Below are positions 44,346 to 57,400 of a DNA stretch of 64,000 bases, in pieces. The stretch's first letter is position 1, and each line of letters begins with the position of its first letter. The position numbers and the translations under genes are program-made. A model generated the notes under the pieces. The model was given only the letters and a program-made list of their open reading frames with translations, searched no databases and was not told the origin of the DNA. The stretch is from NCBI GenBank assembly GCA_013397795.1, contig VZTJ01003574.1, forward strand, positions 2,833,284 through 2,897,283. The letters run 5' to 3'. The DNA is from Orthonyx spaldingii. Taxonomy: Eukaryota > Chordata > Aves > Passeriformes > Orthonychidae.

Positions 44346-47300
44346 GGGACTGGAACGTCAGCAGAGGAGGGAGTAGGGGGAGATCTGGGAATTAGCAGGA
44401 TGTCGGTACACATTTGGAAGCTATAATTCTTCTCACTTGATTGCCCAGTTCCTCCCAGCAATGCCACAACCACAGCTTTCTTCAGATTTTGCCTTGTCTG
44501 AGCTCTGCTCCCTGTACCGAGGGAAAAGACTGGCACTCACTAAGCAGGTGACACTTTCTTTGGGCAGAAGAAGATCAACCTTAAACTTTGGGAATTTTCT
44601 TCCCACTGAGATCCTAGAAATGTCACCCTGCTCTGCAGGATGGACACACCAGTAATTCCCTCTACACTGGGTATGGGGCAGGCAGGCTGACAGGCAATGA
44701 AAGGTCACACCCAAACTCTGCTTCCATTCTCCTCTGGGTTTCATATCTGCATTCATATTTACATTGCTACAATTACCAGTTGAATGCAAAAATATGATGG
44801 AAAATGGCAAAAAAACCCACTCTCTTGGGACTTGCGGTTTTGATTTTGGTTTGGTTTTTTGGAGGAGGTTTTTTTGTTCCTGGTGTTTTGTTTGCTTTCC
44901 ACCAACAGTTTTAAATAGTTCCTTGTATTGAAGAGGGCTATTTGTGGAGGATATTCTCTGCCAAGTGAGAAGGTACTTCAAGAGTAGATGGACCAGCCAG
45001 ACAAATGATATGAATGCCCAACTACTGACAGCACTGTGTCAATGATGGCAGGAAGTCAGGCTGGAACCTGGTGCAATAAATCAGCTGGTGAACAAGTTCA
45101 AGAAAGTCTGTTTTGAAGCCATTTTAAATCACAAAATGTTGGGTTGTCCTCTCATGGTGCAAAGACATGTATTGGTTTTGCTGCTCTGTTCTGAAAGCAT
45201 CTGAAAGAGTGGTGTTCAGATGATGATCTATTCCAGCTTTTGGCACATGCTTTCCAGTGGAAAAAATCTGAACAGGTTGGGGATTCCTTGATCAGATGCC
45301 AGTTGGTTGAGAGAAAGGCTTTTCACAGGAGTCTGTTACTGTTTGTCAGCAAAGGCTGGAATTTTTGCTCAAAGCCAGAACATTTCGACATTTACCTGCT
45401 GAGAGGAGATTTAACATTAAGTCTGACGGGTCTGGTTCAGACAGCAGACTTGAACCAGAACTCTCCACACCCCCAGCAAGTTCTCTTGTGGTAGGGAGCC
45501 AAGATGCCTCTGTCTCTCATGAACAGCTTTAAGTTCCTCTGGAAGCTTCAGGGAAAATTTCCAGCCTTTCTAAAGGCAGGCAAGCAATGGGGAAGTAGCT
45601 GCACTATATTTGCTGTGGATACAGAGCTCCAAACCTCCCGTGTATGTTTTGACAGGTGACCTGTCATCTGCATGAAATCTGGCCATTCATCTGTAGGGAC
45701 TTCTGAGGAATTTAAGGGTCTAACTCCAGGGGATTTTGGAGCCAGAGGGTGGGAGACTCCTCTGTCGCTAACCCTCTCTGGAATCAAGGTCCCATGAAGT
45801 ATGTATAGGCTCTTCTTGGAAAAATCTCCCAGTTTACTGGGAGCTTGCTGGCTGACAAACTCTTTCTGTCTGCAGCCCCATGGAGAACATGGGAGCATTG
45901 CATTTGAGGCAGTTCTGGCCAATTCAGCTGAATCAATTGTGTGAAAATGGCTACTGCAAGCTCCTCTGCCCACCACTGCCGAGATCTCATCATTGAGGTT
46001 CGTTTATCTTCTCCATCCCCATCATTCCCTGCCTGCTCAGGCTTGGCCCTGGTAATCCTTGCTGTCATCCTCCTCCTTCTGGACAGCCCCACGTTTTCTG
46101 TATGTCTTCCTTGGGGAAGTAACCTCTGCCTGCAAACTCCCTGGGGAAGCCTTCTGGCTGGGTTAATGGTGTGATCCCCAATGTGAGAGAACACGCCCTG
46201 GGGAGATGATGTGCTGTGGTACAGTGGTGGAGAAGAAGGATAAAGTTAACTAACAAGAATGTCTCAAAGTCTCATTCGCTTTCTGAAGCAAAAACTGGCT
46301 GGAAAGTACAGCTTTGCAGCTACAAACCGCTCGCTGGTCCCAGCCTGACCGAATTCAAGTTAACAGCCTTGTGTCAAGAGACCTATTGAAAGTAGCAGGC
46401 ATATAAGGAGAATCTGGCTTGATATCACTCCCCAGAATCAACCTGCCGCTTCAGGAGAAGTGCTCTGGCAAAAAGAAGCCAGACCTTGTCCTGACTCTCC
46501 CTGCTTTATGACTTTCTCCTGGCTTTGTGTCTTGGGGCTCCATCTGAGGACTGTCTGTCAAATGTACTGTTAGCATTGTCAACATGTAGTGTTTTACTCT
46601 AGATTAATGCTGTACTTGTGTGTGGGAACACATGTAGGTGTGGAGACAGAGAAATCTAGGGCCGTATTCTCTAGTGGCCTTGTGCTGTAAGGATCATTTA
46701 CACCTTCAGCAAAATGTGTGTGGGGTGGGTATGGAAACACTGCTAAATCTGATGGGGCCTGCCACCCACGGTAGGGGGTAGGTGCAAGTGATAGCACAAA
46801 ACAACGAGCACATCATCTCCAAGGTCCACAGAAGTTGGGATTTTTGCTATTTTATTATTCCTCCCATAAACTACGGGAAGGCTGTTCTCCGTAGAAGCGA
46901 GTTTTGGTGTGATATGGGGTTTTCTGGGCTGTTAGATTGGGATAGATGCATGGGAGCCAATTGAGTAAAAGTGCAGGGCAGGCAAAGTGGCTCCAACAGC
47001 TCAGACCATGTAGGAGAAAAGCTGGGCTCTTCAGTCAGAAAAGAGCCTCAGAGACAGAACGAGCCATTAGCATATTTCACATATTTCTCCTTTCCATTGC
47101 CAGCTCACATCCTAACACCTACTGAAACTGGTTTGATTCTCATGTCTGGTAACTGTAGGAAAGAAGACTTCTCTCCCTGCCTGTGAGTGCAGACTCTGAT
47201 AACTTTTGCTCATGCTTTCACTCCAGTGGTGTGACGGGATAGGGAGAGTAGTGTATTCCTTCTCCCAAAACAGCTTTGCAGTAAGGAAATACTGGGTAAG

Positions 47301-49215
47301 TCACTGAGCAGTGTGTTTCAGCAGGGACTCAGGAATCTTTTCTTGGAGAACTGTTTTCTTGGGAACTCAGCATCACCTACAAGTATGGATGAATCTGTGG
47401 ACTCAAAAGAGCCCATGGTAGAAAAGGAGCACTAAGAAGAACTGTCAGAAGAAAGACAACACTAAACCTTTCGTGCTGGCCCAGCTGGGGACAGGATCTC
47501 AGCTCAGGGTGATATGAGAAGGTGAAAGCACAGAGATGCTCAGCTGTGCCAACCACCACCTCTGCCACTTTGAACCTGCCCTTTGCAAGTGGGTAGGTAC
47601 CACGTTCCCCTGCCTGGTCCTCCTGGGCTAAAGGAGAACCCATGGAAGCAGGACACAGTGCCAGCACATCCTGCTGCCAACACCTGGGAGCAAGGCTCTG
47701 GAGAAGCAGAAAGGCCTTTTGAGGGCAGGTCAGGGAATGGATCAGATACGGCAGCACATGGGTGGAGAGCAGGCAGCTCACACACCTGTCTGCTTTCTGT
47801 CCTGGCCTGGTGCTTTTGTGAAGGCCCAGCCAGTGGAATCAGTGGGGCTTTCACCTCCTGACTTGCTGAAGCATTTTGTGGTGAACTTTGAAAGCCTGGT
47901 CAAAAATGAAGCCCAGATGACCACAGGGAGAGCAAGACCTGCTGTGAAGCCCAGCCCACTGCAGGGGGGACGAGGCCAGCATGAAACTGATGCATATTTT
48001 TCCCATGCAAAGGGCAATGGGGCTCCACCACTGTTTCCTCTCAGTCAGAGAAGCCATCTGGGATGTGACTCCAGGGAACTCCAGCAAGAGCTGTAATTAT
48101 ATCAAACATAATTGAGGCAAGCCAGCAGCACTCCTTACTTAAGCGATGAGGCCAGCAGTATGGCAGAGGACGTACACCAGGGAGTTCCTCCAGCATCCGC
48201 TGCTTTCAGTGGGGCTAGGAGCAGTTCAGCACAGAGTGCAAATCCACCCAGAGACCTCCTTGCTACATGGGGCTGATCCAGTGAACACCTTGTCAGCAGC
48301 TCAGCATTGCTGGGAGGGAGCTTGCTTATCTGGAAAAGCTTGTGTTTCATCTCTGAGGCTCTGCCTGCCCCACTTTTCTCTGTCCAAACCTCACATCCCC
48401 TTACTTGCAAATTTTCAGATGGCACAAATGCCTTGCCACCCTTGACTAGCAGGCCCTTTGCCCCCAGCAGGTACCCAGGCAGGGATAGGAGCCAGTGCTC
48501 ATGGCCTGGGCGCTGCTGCCTCCCCATGGCATGCCCCCCACCTTGTGCCTCTTTGCCTAACCCTGTGCCCCCACACAAGGCCACGTGGGCATCCCTTGGG
48601 GCAGTTTGCCAGCTGTGCTGTCCTGCTCTTCTGGCTCTGCTTTCCAGGACTTGCACCTCTCCCAGGTGCAGAGCTGGGAAGCAGCAGGACTTACTGTCAG
48701 CCTGAACAGAGACAGCAGGCATTGGGGGTCTCAAAAGAGCTCAAAAGAAGCAGCCCCTGCCCACCCGCCTGCCACAGCTCTCCTCCTGCAGGAGCCTCCA
48801 CTCGTCTCCTGTTTCATCCTTTCCTCCTCCTCCTCTGCCCTTTGTACTCCTTCACAGTAGATGACTTATGGCTTGAGCTTTTTTCTCTTTAAATCTTTTC
48901 CTCTCTGCTTTTCCACCTCCTTCCTCTCCCCCAAAATAATCCAAACCTGTTCTTCCTCACTCCCTCGCAGGGCTGGCACTGCTTGTCCCTTCCCCACCAT
49001 TCCCTCTGTGGGGGACCAGCTTGTTGGGGCCTGTTCAACAGGACTCAACGCCGCTTTTCCTTCTGAAGGCATGACATGTTCTCCAGGGCCAATAGTCCTC
49101 CATCCCCATGCAACATCATCTTTTAGCTCAAGACTTTCATGGGTACACAAGGTTGATTCAGACAAGCCGTTGTGCAGCTCTACATCAGCACCCTGCCTGT
49201 CTGCACTGGTTTTGG
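44346..49215. other. Intergenic, nothing recognised
   Basis: About 4.9 kb with no recognisable exon, element or RNA gene. Composition becomes C/T-rich near 48780-48960. Confidence 0.4.
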
Positions 49216-49282
49216 GGATGGGATGGCATGGCATGGCATGGCATGGCATGGCATGGCATGGCATGGCATGGCATGGCATGGC
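49216..49282. repeat. (GGCAT)n pentanucleotide array
   Basis: About 11 perfect copies of GGCAT (49225-49279), preceded by variant GGGAT units. It lies immediately upstream of the CpG island. Confidence 0.95.
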
Positions 49283-49299
49283 CCGAGTGTGGTGGCTCA

Positions 49300-50160
49300 G
49301 TGGCGACTCTGAAGTAGCAGGGGCGGCTCTGTGGTATCCCCGTGGTGGCAACTCCATGGTGGTGACTCTTAGGTGGCTCCAGGGGCTCTGCGATGTCGCT
49401 GCGACGACAGCTGAAGTAGCACCGGGAGCTTTGCGGTGTCCCTTCGGTGGCACCGGGGCACAGCGCAGCCCCGCGCTGGCTGCACCTTGGGGCACGAGAG
49501 CGCTCCCCCCCCCGTCTCGGGAGTGGCGTTGCCCGGCCCGCACTGCCCCGCGCCTCCTCCGGACCAGCCCAACGGCCGCGCGCGGGGAGAGCCGCGGTCT
49601 CCAGCCGGAGCCTTCTGCGCGCCCCTGCGCCCGTGGCAACGCGTGCGGCCTCGGGGCGGCCTCGGGGCGGACTCGAGGCGGGCTCGGGCCGGTCGGTGCG
49701 TACCGCCCGCGGGCAGGACCGGGCTCGGGTCGGTCGGTGCGTACCGCCCGCGGGCAGGACCGGACTCGGGCCGGTCGGTGCGTACCGCCCGCGGGCAGGG
49801 CTGGCCAGGGCCCGGGGCTGCGGGCTCTGAGGAGGGGCTCGGGGGCTGGAGCGGGCTGGGGCTGGGGGCGCAGGTGTGGCTCCTGAGGGAGTCCCCTCGG
49901 GTTTCCGGACACTGGAAGGGTCGGGCAGGGCCAGGATCCCTCGGAGCACTGGGAGCGGGGTGTTCCCCGCGGCCGGTGCTCAGGGTGAGCCCAGGAGCGC
50001 TCCCGGCGCTGCCGCATCTCCACACGTCGCGCGTTAACAGCCCCTGGGCTGCTGCTCCCGCACCCCGGCGCCTTTCAGGAATGAAACCGACAGCGGCGTT
50101 TGTTTCGTCCGCGTTGTGCTTCTTAAACGACGCAGACATTGTTGGAGTCGCGGTGTGAAT
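49300..50160 (+). promoter_or_regulatory. DNAH1: CpG island, candidate DNAH1 promoter
   Basis: A compact, very CpG-dense interval about 4 kb before the inferred DNAH1 start codon and the nearest island upstream. It contains X-box half-sites (GTTGCC near 49528, GGCAAC near 49635) and a forkhead word GTTTGTTT near 50096, consistent with a motile-cilia gene. A possible first-exon donor, CAGG/GTGAGC, lies at 49984/49985. No TATA box is evident. Assignment to DNAH1 rests on position and orientation, and an unrelated divergent transcript is possible. Confidence 0.45.
49681..49800. repeat. 41-bp GC-rich tandem repeat, about 2.9 copies
   Basis: Units start at 49681, 49722 and 49763, each containing GGTCGGTGCGTACCGCCCGC. 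GTACCG recurs at 49700, 49741 and 49782, exactly 41 bp apart. A shorter imperfect repeat of CTCGGGGCGG type precedes it (about 49648-49690). The copies are nearly identical, so the expansion is recent. Confidence 0.95.
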
Positions 50161-53100
50161 GCTTTTGGGGTGTCTTGCAGCACCCACCGTGGTTTTAACC
50201 CCAGGTCGGGCAGTAACGAGCACCACCGGCCGCCACCTGCCGTTGCTGTGCCCCCCGGTTTCCTCCTTTGCTTTCCCGTGCAGAAAAGAATGCATTTAAA
50301 AACCCAGAGGGAAAATCATTTTTAAACCCCTGCAAATTGTTGGAGGGAATGGGCTGCTATAAAACTGGAAATTACTTTCAGCTCTCTTTTTAAAGTAGAA
50401 GGGATTTGAAGTACGGGATAATGTTTAAAGCAGTTTGTTGAGAGCGCATCACCTTGTCTGAGCTTATATTGCATGGCTTAAATTATAGGAAGAAGGAATT
50501 TCTGCATGTTGGTGTCCAGATGGTGTAGTAGCTGGGGTTCTGGCTATCCACAGATAAATAGATTTTAGATAAATAATAGATTTCTATCTTGCTTAGGGGT
50601 TAGATGATATTTAAAGTACTGTTCTCTTGTTCGGTTGCAATTTTTAGCAATTTTGAACCTTATTTGAAAGAAAAGGGTCCCATTTTGTCAAAGCTTTGGA
50701 TCAAAGAATTGAAGTAGAGGCAACAGATCAAAAAGCTCGTACCAGACGTTGAGCAAGACATGTGGGAGTTTGACTTCTTGGATGTGTAAAGCCTGGATTT
50801 ACCGAGAAATTGTAATTATAGTTTTGCCACAATGACACACAGACGCTGAAGCTAATGTTGTGTCAGCAGTGCCGTAAGAATATGCTCTCACTTTGAACAG
50901 TTCAATTTAGCATAATACATCGTACCTGGTATATCTAGGAAACATGCTTTTCAGGTGTGAGGGAGCATGACTGAACTAATGCAGAGATAGGTGTTTCAGC
51001 AGTCAGGAAAGGGTTTTATAGCTAAAGCTGGGACAGCTTGGTGCCAGGCAGATGTTTGCCAGCGCAGAACAAGGAGATGCTCCCAGGTGTGCAGGGGCAG
51101 TGGGGAGACGAGGGCTTACTGAGGAGGGCAGAGAAGCTGCTTTCAGGAAGACAGGTCACCTACTTGCAATGTGGACTTCTGTTTCCTCCACCTTTATACC
51201 TCTCCTTGTCAAAGGAGAGCTTCAGTCCTGAGGAAAGTGCTCCAAGCAGGTGGGGATTGAAGGCTGTGGCACACATCCAGCCTCCTGCCCCCAGCTGGAG
51301 TGTGACAGGGCACTGGGCAGTTTCACTGCTCTTCTTCAGGATCCCTCGGACAACCAAGGAATCCTTAAGCACAAGCAGTCTGGTACCATCAGCAACTGCT
51401 GTGACAGAGCTAGCTGAAAGCTTGAACTGCCCCTGTATGCTCCCTGCAGGATAGAAGATGTTCTCTCCCTTAAGCCCTGGCAATTCATGCCAAGCTCTGC
51501 TGCCCAGGGATGAGGGTCTGGAGTCACCCCTGGATGGAAAGAGGGGAGGACAGCCCTAGGTCTGCATGCTGCTCATTCTTTTGGGGGTGTGGAAAGGCTG
51601 TTGGTGTTGGAAGCTTGGAAGGAGGGAACTGCTCTGCAGTAAACCCCTTGGCTCAGCAGCTAGGCTGAATAAAAGAGAGAAGGTCTCTCTTCTCATCTTG
51701 GAAACCAGCCTGGAGACCATTCGTGAGAGGTGGATGGGACCAGCCAAACCACCTGCTAACTGGAGGCTGGCACTGAAGCAAGGTCCCCACCATGCTCTGA
51801 GAAACCTCGTTGTTGGAAAACCCAGACACATCCCAGCATCTGGGGTGGCAGGAGAGTAGAATTCCCTTTATGCTTAGCAGTTTTCCCATGTCTGCATCGG
51901 CTTTAGTGCTCTCAGACAAGATATTTTACTGATTTGTTTGTGGAATTGCTGGGAAAACTTCGGGTGCCTGGTTTTGTTCTTATTTTGAGTGGTGTGTGGC
52001 AGGTTTTCTTGCAGTTGCAAACACAGAACCTTCCCTCTGTGCAGCTGGGAGAGCATGATGGATGTTTTTGATCTGGACACTGAGTAGGGGTTTGTTTTAT
52101 TTTCACATAAGTGCTCAGGAAGGACTTTTACAGAGGTGTGAGTGAGTACACAGGGAGCAAAGTGGCAAAGAATTACACCTGCTGTGGGCTGGATTGGTAC
52201 ACTTTTCCCCAGTCATGGAAACTTGTCCATCATGGGCAGCAGCCACTTTATTTTGGTTCTAGGCAGAGATTGCCAGTCCTGCTAAATTGGGAGTGGGTTC
52301 AGTCACTCACCGTACTATAGGTTCAGATGAACCTTGTGTCCTGGAGTGGCTTCTTTAATTGGATGGGTTTAGGATTCTGGTGGTAAGAGGCAAAAGTACA
52401 GCCAGTCATGTTGTCACCTTGGCCCTGCTCCCAAGCAGAGGATGCTCAGGTGACACATCAGGACAGGCACCGCAGGGTCGTTCCGCCTTGCTGCTGTTCT
52501 CCGTGCCGGTGCAGCAGGCATGAAAGAGTCCAGCAGTGATTCATCAGGAATCCTTGGATCTTGGCTGATTCCAATCAGCCCTGCTGGGCTGCTAAAATAG
52601 ATATGGCCAGAGCATAAAATAGCTAATAAAAACAAAATCCTCCATGGAAAATTCATTCTTCAGGGTGTGAGGTTCCAGTTGCCATGCCAAAGCAAAGCTG
52701 AGAGGAGAGAGGTTTGAGATTTTCTAGCTTGAAGGAGGGGAGGGGGTATTATTGATCTCATCTCCCAAGTCTTTCCAATCTGTTCGTTTACTCCATTTCA
52801 CTTAAAAGATTCGCATCATGGTAACCTTGATTTATTATCTGATTTCTTTTTTGATTCAGCCTCTCAAAATTGTGCACTGGCTTGAACCTGCAGTAATAAA
52901 CCAACACAGTTATTCCCTCTTATCTCCGGCATGCATGTAATGCTTTCTCTGCTGCCTGTACCTAATTCATTCTCACAGGCAGGCAGGAAGGTGAAATTTT
53001 GAAAAGGTTGCCCTCTTTCATCAAGAGTATAGGGCAAGCAGAGTTTTCACTCCACTCTAGAGCAGAGAGGGCAGGGCAGAAAGGGATCCTGTGGCGTTGT

Positions 53101-54260
53101 CTCCAGGTCAGGATGAGACTCCAGATGAGTACTGTGCCAGCAGTGGCCTGGAAGACCAGGCAAGATATTTCCAGCACTTTGCTGTGGGAAGCTGGCAGAC
53201 TCCTACTGCAGAGGCTTGGCTACCAGAAGTAAGAAAGGTCCTAGCAAGGGTGCAGGAGGCAAACCATTAGTCAAGTAGGGCTAGATGAGGAGTCTGGGTG
53301 TAGCCTGGAGCAGGAATTGATCAGTAAGCTGTATTGGCCTCAGAGTACCTTTGAGAGACACCATGGAGACCTTTGACTCATAATTTATAGGAATAAGCTA
53401 CACAGGTATGTGTACATCATTATATCAGTGCTTGTGTGTGCAGGCTGGAGGGGTTTGTGTCACTTCAGCTGTTCTAATTGGTTACAATAGTCATCCCTGT
53501 GTTTAGACAAGCCTAAAATCAAGGGTTGCATTATCCTCCTGCCAGAAGTCTGAGAGCTGTTCTTAATTGGTATCTCTCAGTGCACAAAAGGTTTTTAGAA
53601 AATAAAGCTGTACAGCTGTGATATTTGCCTGGACTTGCGTCTGCCAAGGTGGAAGAGCAGAAATTATTTGTGAGATGAGCAAAAATATCCCCTGCAGGAG
53701 GAGAAAGAGGGGAGCTTCTGGCTATATTTTAATATGTATTAGGTGATGCTTAAACATCTGTTGTGAATTATTTAAATGAAAGAGGCAGACTCACACCTGG
53801 GAGTAGCTGTGTTGGTATCCTAGGCTGTTGCCTACTCTCACTGGAGTCAGGTGTGTCAGGGTTTTTAAGGGATTTGGGTGCAGCGAAAGTAGTGCTTCTC
53901 TTGTAGTCCCAGTTTACTCAAATTCTCCTGGCAGCCTTTTGAATGCTGCCACAGATCCGGGAAGCCCCTGCTGCTTAAGGAAAGAAGCTTTTCTTGTGTA
54001 TACTGCTGGTTTTCCCACTCCAAAGCCCATCTGGAACAATAAAGCAATCTCTTTCTCCAGGGTTAGTGAGGCATTGAGGCAGCCACGTGAGTCCGATGGC
54101 CCCCAGGCCATGAATGCAGCGGTTGGTATCGAATTAGGGGATCGAACCTTCCGTGTTACCCACTCATTGTATCAAGTCAAGGATATCCAGCACTGTGGGA
54201 GGGTGTGGAGGAGTGCCAAAGATACAATGTGTGACAGGCTCAATGTCTCTCCACTCACAG
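50161..54260. other. DNAH1: Region between CpG island and first DNAH1 coding exon
   Basis: If the CpG island is the promoter, this is the first intron (5' UTR intron) of DNAH1. An imperfect X-box, GTTGCCATGCCAAA, lies at 52678-52691. No coding exon or repeat was recognised. Confidence 0.4.
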
Positions 54261-54300
54261 CAAGCCCAGGGTTACATCACAGCATTGTTCTCCTGAGAAG
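54261..54300 (+). other. DNAH1: Inferred 5' UTR part of the first coding exon
   Basis: An acceptor CTCTCCACTCACAG ends at 54260 and a weaker one at 54282. An in-frame TGA at 54232-54234 with no ATG between it and 54301 supports the start codon choice. Confidence 0.4.
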
Positions 54301-54411
54301 ATGGAGAAAGCGAGGAAGGAATTAAGGGATTTTCTGAGTAGGCGCCATCCCAGTATCAGCAGCAACACTTCTGCTGATGTCCCTGCTCCAGGAGCCTCCA
54401 GTAGCTCAGGG
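54301..54411 (+). CDS. DNAH1: DNAH1 coding exon 1 (start codon inferred)
   Basis: 37 codons from ATG (A at -3, G at +4, a good Kozak context) to a GGG/GTAAGT donor. The peptide begins MEKARKELRDFLSRRHPS and then becomes Ser/Ala/Pro-rich. It has little similarity to the human N-terminus, which is also poorly conserved. The phase-0 end fits exon 2. An alternative upstream start in an unseen exon is possible. Confidence 0.6.
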
Positions 54412-57400
54412 GTAAGTGCAAAGAGCAGTTCTTTTTCCAGCATTGTCCTGAAAGGAAAAGACTGATGGTACAGCTGGTGTGGACACACACAGGTTTCACC
54501 CCAGGTCCTAGCCCTTCCTTTGCTCGGATGCCTTTGCGCAAAACCTTGACCTTTACAAAGTGAAACCATGAGGCTCATCCTGGCCAGAGCTGTGGTGTTA
54601 TCCTCAGTAGTGAGTGACAGCACTGTCACCATTCCCTGGGTTTAGGATGCCAATATGGCAGGGCAGACTTGTGTTTGTGACTGCAAATGATATTTGGTAG
54701 TAAAACCTTAATGACTGGCTGCCTAATCAGCCCCCAATCAACATCTTAAGCTGGCATCAGGCCACACGCTGCTGGCAGATCCCCTGCCCGTGTGCATTGG
54801 GCTGAACTTTTCAGGTATTTGTGTCTCTGAGCCTTTTCTGACCATTATTCACAGTCTCAGTTGTGCCTAAAGATCTGGTAAAGTCAGTGTTACGGTCAAA
54901 CTTTCTCTCTGGACTTCTATGACCTCCACTCACACTGTGCAACAACTGTGCTCTGACACTTCTCTTACATTCCAGAGTGCTTCTGGTGGCCCCCACACGT
55001 CCCAGTCTTTGGTGAGCCAGGCGGGCCTGGAGCCACACACCCCTAAAGGTAAATGCACTGAGAGGGAATGTGGTGGGGCAGGAAACTGGGCCATAACTGT
55101 TAAAGTTGCCTATAGTGGGCATGCTGGGAATTAGGCTGCTGCCTCTGGGTTCGTGCTCTGGTTTCATTCTCCTCTCAGTGCTCAGGAATGGTGCTGAGCT
55201 GCTTGAATATCCCGTGAAAAGTGAATTTCATTTAGAGGTGCAGCAAAGTGATCTGAGTGGGTGGCTTCCTTTTCTCCTGAATATATCCACTTCCCCCAGG
55301 GTTCAGGGTGGACTGTTGGTGTCTGTGGGAGTTCTGGTCCTGCTGCCAGACTGAATTTGCGTGTCTTCTTACTGTGCATGGAGCCAGCAATGTCCCTTTC
55401 CTGTGAAAATCATAGAATATCCTGTGTTAGAAGGGAACCCACAAGGATCATCAAGTTAAAGTGCTGGCCCTGCGCATGACAACCCCAAAAATGGGACCTG
55501 CCCATGAGAGCTGTATTTGGGATTTAGGTACCCATAGCTAAAATCATGGTCTTCTCTCATTTATTTATTCTGCACCCAGCTGCACCCCAGAGCAGATTGT
55601 TCTCCCTGGATGCAAGGGCTCTCTGTGTGTACAGAGCTGCTGGTGCCACCTGCTTACAAGAACTTGTGTCATGGATGCTCAAATATAGGCACAGAGAATG
55701 GTTGAAGGTTTGCCAGCACTCTCCTGGCCCCTAGAGCACTCCTGGGGATATGGATCATAGACTGGCAGCGGGTGGGAAGAAAATGTGTGTGTGAGAGGAT
55801 TTTAGAAAAAGATGGGAACTGTATATACCACCCTCCTGTGCTTAGATGTGACATTTATTTTCATGAGTGAGGACAAATGACTGCTTCCTCAAGTGAATCT
55901 TGACAAGCTAGACTCATCTTTAACAAGTGGAGACAGAACTCTATTTATGATCTGCTGCTTCTTCAAGGGGGAAGAAGCCATCAGGTTGGAAATGTAAATG
56001 CAAATGAAACACTAAGTATTGACATAAATAGTTGATAGTGCACAAAGTGCCATAATGGATGGTGCCATGGATTTGGCAACAATGAAGTGACTAAATTGGA
56101 ACAGCTGTGCTCCTTGGCAACAAATACAAATCAGGGCCATTCTGTAAAGACCCCAAGCAAGAGATGTGCACGAGGCTAAAGAGCTGCATTTCAGGGATTC
56201 CTCAAAATTATTTTATAACCACGCAAGTGTTAAGAGCACATTCATGCCAGGCTAGCTGCCCTTCCTGAGGGAGGAAAGCAGAGAGAGAGGAGCCAGTTAT
56301 TGGCCATTTCCTTTAGTCTCTAAGCAGACAATGTACAGCTACAAGGGTTGAGTCAGAGGCCATTTAAGAAGGACAAGGGAATGACCTCTTAGAGGATCCT
56401 TCCTGTACCTAACCATCCTGAAACATGTCTGACTTTAGCATTATTGGCTGCTCTGCACAATTGCTTTGAAATCAAGGGTCACGTCCATGACTCCCCAAGC
56501 ACATGCAACATAGTGAACAATTGGGTTCAAAGCTTGACATTCAAAATACCCAATTACAAACCAGAACCTTAAGTTTCTCCTTGACAGAATGTGAAAGTTC
56601 ATCAAAGGAAAATCTCTCACTCCACTAAAATCTATTTTTAGTTCAATGCTTAGCTCTGTCTAGGGAATAGTGCTTTTTAAAGCTTGCATGCAATTACTTA
56701 ATTTAGGTTAAGCTTCAAATTCCCAGTTTGCTGCTGTTCTATTATTTGCAACTTGTTTAGCAATATAAACAGTTTGGTTTATTTATGGGGTAAATGACAT
56801 GGTTTAATTTCCGCCAGTTCTTGGAAATGTATACTTTTTGCTTAGTCCAAATTTCTGTTGAAAACATTTGGCCAAATGGTGAAATTGTTGGCTGTTTAAC
56901 TTAATTTTTTCTCACACCGTTGCTGATGTGAGTGGGTGGTTTGCTTGAGCAAAAACTGAGAAGAGAGAGGTTTGTCCCAAGGTGTGAATAGGCACTTCAG
57001 CAGAAAAAGATGACCTGAGCAGCTTCTTTTCCCCTGCAGTATTCATAAGCCCTTAATCACCTACCTTGACAAAATTCTTCCCAGCTATGACTGACTCTTC
57101 ATCTCAGGGCCCCCCAGAGAGGCAGGGAAATCCCATTCCTTTTTGAGGCTGGTGGAAGCTGTGCACTAAAGACAGCAACTTGCCTACTATCATACAGAGA
57201 GTCTGTAGCAAAGCTGGGAACAAAACAGAGCTCCTTAGAGCCAGGTCAGTACCCTGCCTCCTAAAAATCTGCATGACAGTAATTTTCAGAGGTGGTTTCT
57301 TCTATGGCATCATTTTGATACTAGAAAACCTTAATCACATATTGTAGCAGGGAAGAAAGGTCTTTCTTTCTGTTTCTAGTTTGATGTCTGCCTGATTTCT

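Noticed and set aside
48866..50023. 385-codon minus and 341-codon plus open frames over the GGCAT array and CpG island
   Set aside because: Both cross the pentanucleotide array and the 41-bp repeat. Openness is explained by GC content and by periodicity; there is no family match or splice support.
54121..54190. tRNA-like T-arm on the minus strand (GGTTCGATCCCC)
   Set aside because: The T stem does not pair over five bases and no acceptor, D or anticodon arm could be formed at the right spacing.
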